Program-made: the position numbers and the translations under genes
Source: Cylindrobasidium torrendii FP15055 ss-10
Lineage: Eukaryota; Basidiomycota; Agaricomycetes; Agaricales; Physalacriaceae
Assembly: GCA_000934385.1 (NCBI GenBank)
Contig: KN880861.1
Span: 1,741 to 16,627 of the forward strand
Direction of reading: 5' to 3'
Length of the DNA: 14,887 nt
Shown here: one piece after another, positions 6,710-14,818 of the stretch
How positions within the stretch are numbered: position 1 is the first letter of the stretch
Layout of the letters: each line of letters begins with the position of its first letter
The notes under the pieces: model-generated
Seen by the model: only the letters and a program-made list of their open reading frames with translations
What the model was told of the DNA's origin: nothing
The model's database searches: none

Positions 6710-9366
6710 TCAAACCAGACCATCCAACTCTGAGATATGCACCGCACCCACCCAAGCGAGCATGACCTCCAACCTTGGCCCATGCAGCGGAATGTTGATC
6801 GTCCCCGTTTTCTTCTTTCCACCGTTCGCCTTCTCTTCCGCAAACCTCTCTCTCTGTTTCCTCGCAACGGGCGTCAACAAGATCCTCGCCTTGTCTACCG
6901 CATCCTCTCTAGCCTGCGCACGCTCGAAGGCGCCAGTGTCCAACCTCGGAGACGACATAGGACTATCCGACAGCCCTCCAAAGAAGGACGAACTGCCACT
7001 AGCTGATGAGCCAGCGAAGCCCCCATATGAGGACGAACTCCCGCTAGCCGACGGCTCAGGCGACACGCTGCCACTGCCCGGAACGACCGTAGACGCACTC
7101 GACACCGACGCTGAAGACGATAGAATAGGAGACCCGCTCGAGCTGCTCGCACTCCCATCATCATCCCCATCTTCCGAGTAGCAAGTTGGGCTCGGCGGCG
7201 GCATATCCTCTTCAATGGTCAGAAGCCTCCCCTTTGACCGCGCTTTGTCCAGCGAATGAGGCTGAATACCATTTCGCCAGCCACCAGCCAGCCGCTCCAG
7301 GATCTCCATGAACTCTGCCTGTGCCATAGACCTTGGCGGCACAAACACTGGGTAACCCTCTAGGCCGTCGACCAGCGCGGCCGTTCGCACAAAGGATGGA
7401 ACGAGCTCGGAAAAATTCCCCAACATGAGTTCGCAGAGCAGGATGGTGAAATGCGCCTCGACGAGAAGAGGGTGGTAAGTGGTATACATGGCTGCTGGTG
7501 GCAAAGGGGTCGTAGCATGCACGCCAGGTCGCATGGCTTCCAGCAGAGTGAATGCATATTCGACACGCTGTGATAGGTCTTTGTCCGCGTCGAAATACAT
7601 GCTGGCGCTTTCGATACTGTCAAAATGACCGATGAACCGCTCGAGATCGCGGATGGACTTCCTGAGGAGGGCTGTGATGCTGTCCTTGAGGCCTGCTTCA
7701 GAAAGCACTCGGCGGTACGCCTTGGCTTTCTGCCCATTTCGAGGCCCAAGCGGACCATCAGGATGCCCAATCTCGACACCCCCATACTTGCCGTCTTCGA
7801 GGTAGCACAGACGGAGCTCAGCGTCGTCAAGAGTAGCAGCTTTCTGTACGCCCTCGAGATCCAGAACGGTGCTTTCAATCAGAAAGATCGCATGCTGGAG
7901 GTGAGCAGCACCCCGCAGAAAAAGAAGCTGAGGTTCGATGGGATCTGCAGCGTCTGGGGAAGCAGATGGATGGAGCGCAGGCTCCGAGTTGGCGCCGTCA
8001 TGTTCGGGAATGCTGTTACTATCGGGCGACGCCTGCCCATTAGTCCTCCCGCTCGATTTCCCCTTCTTCTTGCGTCCAGCCTTGCCATGAACGCCATGCG
8101 CGTCGGAGGATGGGGAACGATGCGCCATTCGAGCCTTGCGCAGTGCACGCGATTCCTTGAGGGCGAATGTGAAGTCGCGCACGGCTTCAGGGTATTCGTC
8201 TCGGAAACAATGCACAATGCCTCGCGTTCGGTAGTATTCCAGGTGCTGAGGATTGGCGCGAATGAGCTCGTCGAGAACTTGGGTGGTGGTAGACTCGGCC
8301 AACTGGCGGGAGGGTATCTTCTCGTGGAAAAAATGGACGTATCTCGCATCGGCGTCGTTTGGATCTGGAGCAACATTAGTGGGGACGGCCTTCGCGGGTG
8401 GGAGTGAACACACACCAACTTTGAGCACACGCTCGGCAACATCATCAAACACGCTGCCGCCCTGCATGACCATCACACTGGATGCAATCTCGTCCGCCTT
8501 GTACGCCTGTGCAAGCTTCTGGACGGCTAGTGCTCGCAGACGATGGACACGCATGGCCGACATTGCTACATTTCGTCCATTGCCCGGGCCGCCTCCAAGT
8601 GAGCCGAGCCCTAGCGTCTGGGCAGCAGCCCATGCGCCACTGCCGCCCATCATGAGGGCATTGCTGGTACGGAGCTCCGCGCTGCTCATGCCAGACGACG
8701 CCCGGACAGAAAGCTCGGCTGCTTCGTCGATAAGTCTTCGTATAGAGTTGACGCTTCTGAATACACCAGGATCTATTGGTGGGGGTGTCGCTTTTCCTGG
8801 TTTTGGGGTGGGAATGGGGGCGGGTACAGACAGTTGAGAATATCCGCGCAAGGGGTCGGCTGGTTGGTTGTAGTCCTCGAGATTGGCGGGGTAAGAGCGT
8901 TCACGGGACCGCGACGAGGGGGGAATAGAAGTTCCAGGAGCGTTGAGCGCAGGAAATCTCATTTCCGATGATTGGGAGAACGTTGCGGGATCTTGGTTGA
9001 GCTGGAGCAATGAGTCGAGAAGTTCGACTGGCAATTGCAGCCAAGCACCCTGGTGAACGTCAATCCAAATTATTGCACAGAGACGTAGCGACGCACATGA
9101 TAGGAGCTGATGTAGCGCCAGTGCTTATTCCTGCTAATGCACAAAACATTTTGGCGCGGGCCACCTGAATCTGCACCATTCGTAGAGGACGCAGCCTTGG
9201 CCTTGTTGGATTTCTTCGACTTTTTCTTCTTCTTTTTCTTCTGCTGGGTGGATGTATGCGCGTCATCTTCGACGTTCTCGGCAGGAGGAGATGCAGGTGT
9301 CTTGGTATGCTCGGTCAGAGCCTCTGGCGGGATAACCAAATGGTCGGCAAGTTCGGCGGAGGCCAT
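6710..9366 (-). CDS. Large TPR-like protein with lysine-rich N-terminus, conserved in form but of unknown function
   Basis: Three exons: 9366-9097, 9049-8416 and 8364-6710. Intron 1 (47 nt, GTGCGT...CACCAG) joins WRYISSYH to GAWLQLPVELLDSLLQLN. Intron 2 (51 nt) is in frame and stop-free, but has a GTGTGT donor, a CACTAAT branch site and a CCAG end, so I treat it as spliced; the protein is then 852 residues (869 if retained). ATG 9366 is the first ATG in frame and has G at -3. Regions: a poly-lysine patch (about residues 43-55); the compact RNKHWRYISSYH motif; Pro-rich linker; a helical block with KLAQAYKADEIASSVMVMQ; HFFHEKIPSR; a TPR-like helix pair (HLEYYRTRGIVHCFRDEYPEAV, DFTFALKES); charged linker with KKKGK; further helices; a Ser/Gly-rich stretch; and a closing NIPLHGPRLEVMLAW segment. 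The mix suggests a scaffold protein, possibly nuclear (inference). No catalytic motif is seen. Confidence 0.85.
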
Positions 9367-9481
9367 CGCGGGATATGTATCGCAGAAAACTGGTGGCTTG
9401 AGAACGGCGAGGACGACGAGGAAAGGATGCTGCTGGTCACAGGTCAAGATGCACTCAGTTCATGTTGCCAAATCAATGTGC

Positions 9482-9515
9482 CACGTGAAAAAAATCCTAA
9501 TTCAGTCACCACGTG
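9482..9515. promoter_or_regulatory. Pair of CACGTG boxes in the divergent promoter
   Basis: Perfect CACGTG palindromes at 9482-9487 and 9510-9515, 28 bp apart. They lie in the 310-bp gap between the minus-strand start at 9366 and the plus-strand ATG at 9677. CACGTG is the core site of bHLH regulators such as fungal Cbf1/Pho4 types. Function is inferred from the paired occurrence and location. Confidence 0.45.
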
Positions 9516-9676
9516 CCCCTCATGTACTTATCGCCGCTGACGTGCCTCCTGGCAAGGAGCGCTTTGAAAGTGCTCCTTTCCACTGCATAAACAATCATTC
9601 TTAGCCTGGGGGCCGAGGCTTGCGGCGCAAAGCCATGTAAGACATATTGCAACTCCGTCGACATAACGGAGGCACG

Positions 9677-9928
9677 ATGGTAAGTCCAAAATGCCCTTCA
9701 ACGACCTTTTGCTGACGTTGTTCTTCTTCCAGTCTGTGTATACGCACTCTCCTGAGCTATACATCATCCGCAATTTAGGCTGGCGTTATCACCCTACGTT
9801 ATCATCTGTCGTGATGATGTTTATGCGCATGTCTTTGGACCATCAGTGGTCACTGGTCTATTGGGCCACTGAGAACAAGAAGGCTAACACAATAACGCAG
9901 TGCACGGCGCTCGTATGTCTCTCCACAT
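9677..9928 (+). CDS. Small two-exon gene candidate (about 66 aa), unrecognised
   Basis: ATG at 9677-9679 is followed directly by a textbook intron (9680-9732, 53 nt): GTAAGT donor, GCTGACG branch site, pyrimidine run and CCAG acceptor. The second exon then reads SVYTHSPELYIIRNLGWRYH and stays open to a TAA at 9926-9928. Interrupting the frame right after the ATG is common in short, conserved fungal genes. The later part (Met-rich, then a stretch with TENKKANTIT) is less protein-like and could contain another intron; GTATGT at 9913-9918 is also a perfect donor and would lead into the next transcript. I do not recognise the product. The intron is convincing; the protein is not secure, and a spliced non-coding leader is an alternative. 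Confidence 0.4.
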
Positions 9929-9936
9929 AAAATTGG

Positions 9937-9943
9937 TATAAAG
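9937..9943 (+). promoter_or_regulatory. TATA box (TATAAAG)
   Basis: TATAAAG lies 49 bp upstream of the ATG at 9992, and the interval is pyrimidine-rich (for example ccctctaatccgtctctctt). Together they look like a core promoter for the transcript that starts just before 9992. Confidence 0.55.
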
Positions 9944-9991
9944 ACCTGTCGTTTCGAAACGTTCCCTCTAATCCGTCTCTCTTCACGGAAC

Positions 9992-10309
9992 ATGTCTTCC
10001 TCGAACTCGAGCTCTCTAACATTACTGACCGCTACAAATTTCGTTGCGGACCTGATTGCCTTGGCTATACTCGCCTTACTAGCTTTTTCTGATGATAAAA
10101 TTTCACGACACATACGAACCAACGACATTTTTCTCTTTCTAACGACCTCACTCACCACTTTCGCAAATCTGCTCCTCAACGGTCCAGGTAGTAACTCACC
10201 GAAAAACAAGGCCAACTGCGAGGGAAAGACAGATATCACGACCAAAACTCTAGACACTGACACCAATTGGCATGCCCTTTTCATCATTCCTTGTGCTTTG
10301 TATTTCTAA
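9992..10309 (+). CDS. Short ORF with a membrane helix; may be the first exon of the kinase-like gene
   Basis: Begins with ATG at 9992 behind a TATA-type promoter and runs 105 codons to TAA at 10307-10309. The N-terminus is Ser-rich, then residues about 17-32 (FVADLIALAILALLAF) form a hydrophobic segment long enough for a membrane span or signal anchor. A second moderately hydrophobic piece follows (about 45-62). A possible in-frame intron starts at GTAGTA near 10188. The kinase-like frame downstream has no usable ATG of its own and a stop at 10314-10316, so its start must come from an upstream exon; this ORF is the natural candidate. However, I could not find a donor/acceptor pair whose phase joins the two. 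It may instead be a separate small protein or a decayed exon. Confidence 0.4.
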   Translation: MSSSNSSSLTLLTATNFVADLIALAILALLAFSDDKISRHIRTNDIFLFLTTSLTTFANLLLNGPGSNSPKNKANCEGKTDITTKTLDTDTNWHALFIIPCALYF

Positions 10310-10316
10310 TTCCTGA

Positions 10317-11618
10317 TCCAGCGCCGCCACACTGCGTGTCCCGTTGCTGCCACAGCTACCTCTCGAACGAGTCGCACCTCCACTCAACAAGCGGACGCCC
10401 CGCGTATCTGTTATACGAGCTAGAGCACGCCCGAGCACAGCCAGGAAGCCCTCTCCCACAGTCACAACCAATTCCGCAACCAAGCTCACCCTGCATGGCA
10501 TCTCTGTCTCCTTTGGCCATCGCCTCTCTCATGACTCCCCTTTCCGACATGTCGCTATACAGAACAGGGTGGCAACCGCGAAATATTACGCTTTCGAGGA
10601 TTATTCCCACGCCGACGTGGAACAAGAAACCCTCATCCTGCGAAAGTGCATCCAGGCATGGGACAGCCAATTTCTCGCTGAATTGATAATGCCATCGCGC
10701 TCGAAATGGGGAGTACATTTATTCATGGTGCGTTCATTATATATACAGGACAATTGGACATGGCCTGATACGATAAAAGCCTGTGTACAAGGAGACGTTC
10801 GAAACCTACCTGGGGCGGCGAGCGGAGGACATTCAACCTTTCGATCTGAGTCGCATTTTCGCTGAACTCGTTCGTCCATCTACTTTCTTGTCTTCCCAAC
10901 CAGCTCACACCTGCTTAGCTGCTGGGAGTTTCCGCGATGCACCACAAAGGTATCGCGTACCTCAACCTGCCACTTTCATGCGTCGTACTCGACACAAACC
11001 AGGCTCATGCACGCATTACTCATCCCAGCGCCAGCCATACCGTCCTCCAGGGTCTGGCATACATTTCATCACCTATGGACGTCTCTCGCTCGCGCATTCG
11101 TGGACCATCCAAGCCGGAGATGCGCGATACCCAGAAGGATGTGTTCTGCGGCCTGAAGCTCGACGTATATGACTTGGGCCTCATGATGTGGAGGATGACA
11201 ATGGCGATGTTGGGACATTCATGCCAGCGCCTTGATGAGCTTGGGGTGTGTGTCCTCGACGCGGTTCTAGCAAACATGCTCATGAATGGCAGGTCGACGG
11301 CAAGATATACGAGACGGTGACCACGAATGATCCCAGCGCGTGGGCTCTATTGAGCGAACACCCAAAGACGAAGGGTTCTGCGCTGGAGGAGCTACTTCGA
11401 GGCGTATGTTCTGCTCTCGCTCATGAGCCAAACCCTTAACAGTCGTTTTTCAGTGTCTAGATCATGACCCCGTCCGGCGCTGGGACGTGCAAACCATCCA
11501 AGATCATGCATTCTTCGAAATGCATGGACATGCGTACGAGAACGACGGTGTTAACAAGATTAGAGCAAACGCTAAGAATGGTCAGGATCTATGTGCTTCG
11601 TGCTCTTCTGGTGGCTAA
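10317..11618 (+). CDS. Protein-kinase-fold protein lacking catalytic residues (probable pseudokinase; 5' end uncertain)
   Basis: Exons: about 10317-10727, 10792-10869, 10919-11245, 11293-11403 and 11454-11618; introns 64, 49, 47 and 50 nt, all phase 0 with good sites. Kinase landmarks in order: basic, Pro-rich leader; a beta3-like lysine in ATAKYY (10581); an alphaC-like segment DVEQETLIL; an alphaE-like segment IFAELLLGVSAMHHKGIA; the catalytic loop; VVLD; PE of the APE position; DVYDLGLMMW (the DxWSxG element); and DHDPVRRWDVQTIQDHAFF, the classic end of the C-lobe with its arginine. The catalytic elements are substituted: HRD is YLN (10958-10966), the following Lys and Asn are Pro and Cys, and DFG is HPS (11021-11029). 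The spliced frame is otherwise intact, which favours a non-catalytic but maintained protein over a random wreck. There is no in-frame ATG at the start, so the 5' exon is missing from this model. A TAA at 11616 is followed at once by ATG in the same frame. Confidence 0.65.
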
Positions 11619-11949
11619 ATGGCGCACCTTGCTAGATATCGCGAGTTATCGCAGTACCCATTCTGGGCTGTTCTCCATGAAGGACATGCCCCAGAGCTTT
11701 CAGAGGCGTTGCTATACGGAAAGGTTGAAGATGGGGCTACCTCCACTGTAACTGTTGTAGATAGGTCCCTAGCCACTCAATTGTCTTAGTGAACAGCAAG
11801 TTATGACCTGCGTCCACAAACGGATCAATTTCGCATCTATGGCTCCTCTAGGTGCGGGGCAAGAGGCTTGGATGTGGTGCCGTCAAGGGTTCGAATGGCA
11901 CGCAGGGGAAGTTGTCAAGGGTATTCCATTGAGAGCAGAACCTAATTAA
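11619..11949 (+). CDS. Possible C-terminal continuation of the kinase-like gene, or a short separate ORF
   Basis: Immediately after the TAA at 11616-11618 the same frame restarts with ATG and encodes a protein-like stretch (LARYRELSQYPFWAVLHEGH, then a Glu-rich piece) to 11756. A GTAGAT...AACAG interval (11757-11796, 40 nt) would join it in phase to a second stretch with AWMWCRQGFEWHAGEVV, ending in TAA at 11947-11949. Without splicing the first part stops at a TAG at 11787-11789. This suggests the ancestral kinase-like protein was longer and was cut by a stop codon, but a strain-specific stop, a sequencing error or an unrelated small ORF are possible. Its end overlaps the end of the convergent minus-strand gene by 8 bp. 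Confidence 0.35.
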
Positions 11950-12706
11950 GTATCGGCAGTGCCCATCCTACTTCCAACCTTGCGTGGGTCTTCATCCCAT
12001 CCAGCCTGATAATGAATCCATCCACCGCCTCGAGCACCCGCATTGCACTCTTGAGTGCTGAGGCGCCAGACATGGCATCGCGCGCCGCCTGACAAGCTTC
12101 ATCCGACATGGTCTTCGCGTCCTGGGTCACAGCATACGCTTCCTTCAGCGCAGCCTCCGATTCATCTGTCAGGTTTGACAATGCCAAAGCCGCGGCCGGT
12201 ATATCGTCCTCTGTGGATGATCCGGGTATTGGCGCGTCCGCTGTATCGTCCGAGGGGCTGCCCAAGTGTCGAAGCCCGCGTGCTTGGGCATTGAGCCTGC
12301 GCGACTTGAACGTGAGCTTCTGCGCTCGATGTGATAGGCTCTGCACACGCTGCGCCAGTTGTTCAGCGTTCTCCGCAGCACGCTCGACGTCCCTCGTCCT
12401 TCGGCCAATGTCGCGGATGAGGGTGAGCTGGGGCCGTGGACCGTCAGTTCGATGTCATAGGCTGGGTGGAGAACGCACTCGTATCAGGCGGAGCTCCGGG
12501 GAAAAGGAAGCCTCCAGCATAAGAAAGTGGTTCATCCGGTGCATCTCGTTGGTCTCCGCTGCCAGCGACGCACACGATTCGACAAAGACGCGACAGATCT
12601 CGTCGACAGCAGTCATAGAGCGTTGAAGGCGGTCGTCGACGGCGTTGTTGCCCACATCGTTGATGGATTCGTTTGTGTTGTCACCGGTGGTGCTCACGAC
12701 GTTCAT
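11942..12706 (-). CDS. Helix-rich hypothetical protein (237 aa)
   Basis: Two exons, 12706-12479 and 12427-11942. The 51-nt intron has a GTGCGT donor, an AACTGACGG branch site and a CCCAG acceptor. The junction fuses SPELRLIR to LTLIRDIGRRTRDVERAAEN in one frame; reading on without splicing hits a stop soon after the donor. ATG 12706 is the first in-frame ATG and has A at -3. The N-terminal 30 residues are Asn/Thr/Asp-rich. Residues about 30-125 are strongly helical with heptad-like spacing (VDEICRVFVESCASLAAE, VERAAENAEQLAQRVQSL), then an acidic loop (SSTEDDIPAAA), and a second Ala-rich helical block (ALKEAYAVTQDAKTMSDEA). This looks like a coiled-coil structural or adaptor protein. I recognise no family, and no signal peptide or membrane segment is seen. 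Confidence 0.72.
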
Positions 12707-13370
12707 CGTCGTTGGTGTTAAGTTGGGTTCTGTCAAAAGATCATGGTCAATGGTTAACGTTGCCAGTGCGGTAAGCCGCAAGACTCGATCGCATCATGCC
12801 TGCCGCCGGCATCTACGCCACATTAAAGGCCAGACGCTCGAGAGCATCCCGAATCTCGTTCTCACAAGAGGAAAATCAGAGAAAAATTGCGTAGCAAGTG
12901 TTTCTTATACCGAGTAAAACATATCGAATTGCATGGGTCTTGCTTAGCAGCAATTTACTCTCGAATGCAGAGGATTCAGACAAGTTGTTTGCACAAATTC
13001 ATCGCCCGTTCTTCCCACTGGTCAATAACCGACCCTGCGTTAAGGCCGGAATACTACCCTCGACATTATTGGAGTTGATACACACGTGTTAGCTCTTGCC
13101 ATAAACAGTATCACTGGTTAGACTGGTGCGGTGTTCGTGTCAATTGTCAGACAACGGCGCACACGGCCCATCGCAGTAAGAGGATACAGGCCAGATGAAA
13201 GCTTCAATATTTCAATAGCAGAGCGATCATCAACAAGAATCAAATATTATTATTGATATTGCAGGCCTAGGGAAGACTCACTCGGATCCGTTAGCCACTC
13301 GCAATTGGACACGTGACTTTGTGTTCTTGTGCTTAACCAGTGACCACGACGGCTCATTCGCGGAATTTCC
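12707..13370. other. Divergent intergenic region between the helical protein and the F-box-like gene
   Basis: About 660 bp shared by the two divergent genes. It contains CACGTG at 13083-13088 (within acACGTGT) and at 13310-13315, and an AT-rich patch (aaatattattattgatatt, about 13243-13261). Frames up to 90 codons exist but overlap and show no motif. No RNA gene was recognised. Confidence 0.45.
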
Positions 13371-13442
13371 ATGTCTACCGGTATGCCTACGCACGAATGG
13401 AAGGAATACCCCAATGAGACTAGTTGCAGATGCTTCCTTTGA
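13371..13442 (+). promoter_or_regulatory. Upstream ORF overlapping the F-box-like start
   Basis: ATG at 13371 opens a 23-codon frame (with a second in-frame ATG at 13383) that ends in TGA at 13440-13442. It begins 43 nt before the likely main start at 13414 and overlaps it in a different frame, so translation of one would interfere with the other. The short peptide is not obviously conserved. Alternatively these ATGs belong to the real N-terminus and an indel has put them out of frame. Confidence 0.35.
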
Positions 13443-14586
13443 CTGCCCGGCCTGCTCGCTCAACGTCCATCCCATCCTTGAAGACGAGCGCGCGAACCTG
13501 GTCCATCTTGCGCTTCCCTTTGATCCAATAGGGCATCCCGAACAGAAAAACGCGATGAATGAACTGGTGTCTGACTTGGAGGTGGCAAGAGCAGATTTGG
13601 ACGCGCGCGCCAGGGGGCTTGAACGTGCACTTGACCATATACGTGGCCAGCGCACACGCTGTCTGTCACTCATATCGAACTGCGAGCGCCTATTTTCCCC
13701 AATTCTCTCTGTTCCCGTCGATGTTCCGTCCATCATTTTCGATTTCTACATTCATTGCTCGGATCGGTCCTTGTTTGTCCTAATCGACACTGCGCCATTG
13801 ACGCTTTCCCACGTTTGCACACACTGGCGCAAGTTATTGCTCGATTCTCCGCGCTTCTGGGCTAGCCGAGGAATGGAGTACATTCAAGAACTTTCTGGCC
13901 AACCTCCCCTCGATGTTTTCCTCGGGCGCAGCGGCTCCCATGCATTCCCCATGAAGATTTTCTTGCGGCATTGTATCTACTCCGCAAAGCACATGAGAGC
14001 CGTCGCAAGTACGGTTGATCGCTGGCGCACCCTGGAACTGTGGCAGTGGAGCGGTGCCCCCGACGTGGACATGACCGACTTCGGGTTCCCCCGACCGGCA
14101 GACGCACTGGACATGCTGGACTACAAACTCTTCATGGATGAAGGCGACGACACTTCGAACTACCTTCGACCATTCGAACAGTGCAAAAGCCTCCGCGACC
14201 TAAGGCTCGAGGTAGAAGTCGAGGACTTCTTAGTGGACCAGCGCGTGCCTGCTCGCCTTATTGACATTGACGGCTTGGGGTTTTGGACGCAGCTCACAAC
14301 GCTGCATCTCAACGTGGATTACCCAAAAGAGGATGTACTTGGGATCCTCCGCGCATGCTCTGAGCTACATGTATTAAAGTTCAAGATGCGAGACGACGAC
14401 TCGGAGGAAGACTGGATGCCACAAAGAGGTGGCACTCCAATCGTCATGGCACGACTGGTCGAATTGGAACTACCGCGTCGCATCTTGCTCCTTCGCTTTA
14501 CTTATCGTCTGCCCCGCACTCGAGCAACTCATCAGGAAGACTTTGGGGGTAACTCTCGCGGTTCTGGTCAATCTAGACATCTCTAG
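13414..14586 (+). CDS. F-box-like protein of the basidiomycete type, with a probably disrupted C-terminus
   Basis: First in-frame ATG at 13414 gives 390 residues to a TAG at 14584-14586. The layout is that of the very expanded mushroom F-box family: an N-terminal Cys pair (CPAC, residues 11-14), a coiled-coil helix (about 45-80), then the F-box-like helix bundle (about 93-150) with LFSPILSVPVDVPSIIFDFY, LSHVCTHWRKLLLDSPRFW, followed by a region of leucine-rich strand/helix units (WRTLELWQW, CKSLRDLRLEVEV, WTQLTTLHLNVDY, CSELHVLKFKM). Such proteins recruit substrates to SCF ubiquitin ligases through Skp1 (family knowledge). The last 35 or so residues lose the leucine pattern and become Arg-rich; the +1 frame there instead reads CPALEQLI, typical of this family. 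So a small indel near 14475-14510 has probably shifted the frame. Even repaired, the gene stops early for the family (about 430 residues). Confidence 0.8.
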   Translation: MRLVADASFDCPACSLNVHPILEDERANLVHLALPFDPIGHPEQKNAMNELVSDLEVARADLDARARGLERALDHIRGQRTRCLSLISNCERLFSPILSVPVDVPSIIFDFYIHCSDRSLFVLIDTAPLTLSHVCTHWRKLLLDSPRFWASRGMEYIQELSGQPPLDVFLGRSGSHAFPMKIFLRHCIYSAKHMRAVASTVDRWRTLELWQWSGAPDVDMTDFGFPRPADALDMLDYKLFMDEGDDTSNYLRPFEQCKSLRDLRLEVEVEDFLVDQRVPARLIDIDGLGFWTQLTTLHLNVDYPKEDVLGILRACSELHVLKFKMRDDDSEEDWMPQRGGTPIVMARLVELELPRRILLLRFTYRLPRTRATHQEDFGGNSRGSGQSRHL

Positions 14587-14608
14587 ATTATCCAGAGCGC
14601 CAGAGTGA

Positions 14609-14620
14609 CCCCCCCCCCCC
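14609..14620 (+). repeat. 12-nt poly(C) run
   Basis: Twelve consecutive C residues just after the stop codons of both reading frames of the F-box-like gene. Homopolymers of this length are unstable in replication and error-prone in sequencing, so its length may not be exact. Confidence 0.85.
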
Positions 14621-14660
14621 TGTAGAAATATTCGGCCAGATGCGCTAGTGGGCGAGCATT

Positions 14661-14728
14661 CCGAGTTGGCAACAGTCTTTATTGGGTAGGTAGGACTGCA
14701 ACTCGGTGAAGTACATACGGTACTTCAC
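14661..14728. repeat. Inverted repeats beyond the F-box-like gene, including a perfect 9-bp hairpin
   Basis: GTGAAGTAC-atacg-GTACTTCAC (14706-14728) is a perfect 9-bp stem with a 5-nt loop. Just to its left, CCGAGTTG (14661-14668) and CAACTCGG (14699-14706) form another perfect 8-bp inverted pair, sharing its last base with the hairpin. They could act in the 3' UTR or be remains of a small element; no target-site duplication was identified. Confidence 0.6.
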
Positions 14729-14818
14729 AGTGTACTTATACTACTATACTAATTCACATGTGCCTAAGCGATGAGTAATACAACTGTCCATATCGGGGCA
14801 CCATTAGTAAGTCCGGGG

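Noticed and set aside
7625..8407. 260-codon plus-strand frame
   Set aside because: It lies entirely opposite the TPR-like coding sequence, whose frame carries the motifs and splice sites; this is a GC-rich antisense shadow.
8253..8837. 194-codon plus-strand frame
   Set aside because: Same reason: antisense to the conserved part of the TPR-like gene, Ala/Ser-rich without motifs.
9367..9447. Longer N-terminus of the TPR-like protein starting at 9447
   Set aside because: The codon at 9447 on the minus strand is TTG, not ATG. The first ATG in frame is at 9366.
9850..10287. 145-codon minus-strand frame opposite the 9992 ORF
   Set aside because: It is antisense to the TATA/ATG arrangement on the plus strand, has no splice or promoter support, and shows no recognisable motif.
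11885..11900. tRNA B-box-like GGTTCGAAT
   Set aside because: The following bases do not complete the B box, and no A box or acceptor stem pairs around it.
12707..12781. Helical protein starting at 12781 on the minus strand
   Set aside because: The codon is TTG; ATG 12706 has a good context and needs no special start.
13321..13413. F-box-like start at 13321
   Set aside because: The codon there is GTG. A nuclear fungal gene should use ATG; the first in frame is 13414.
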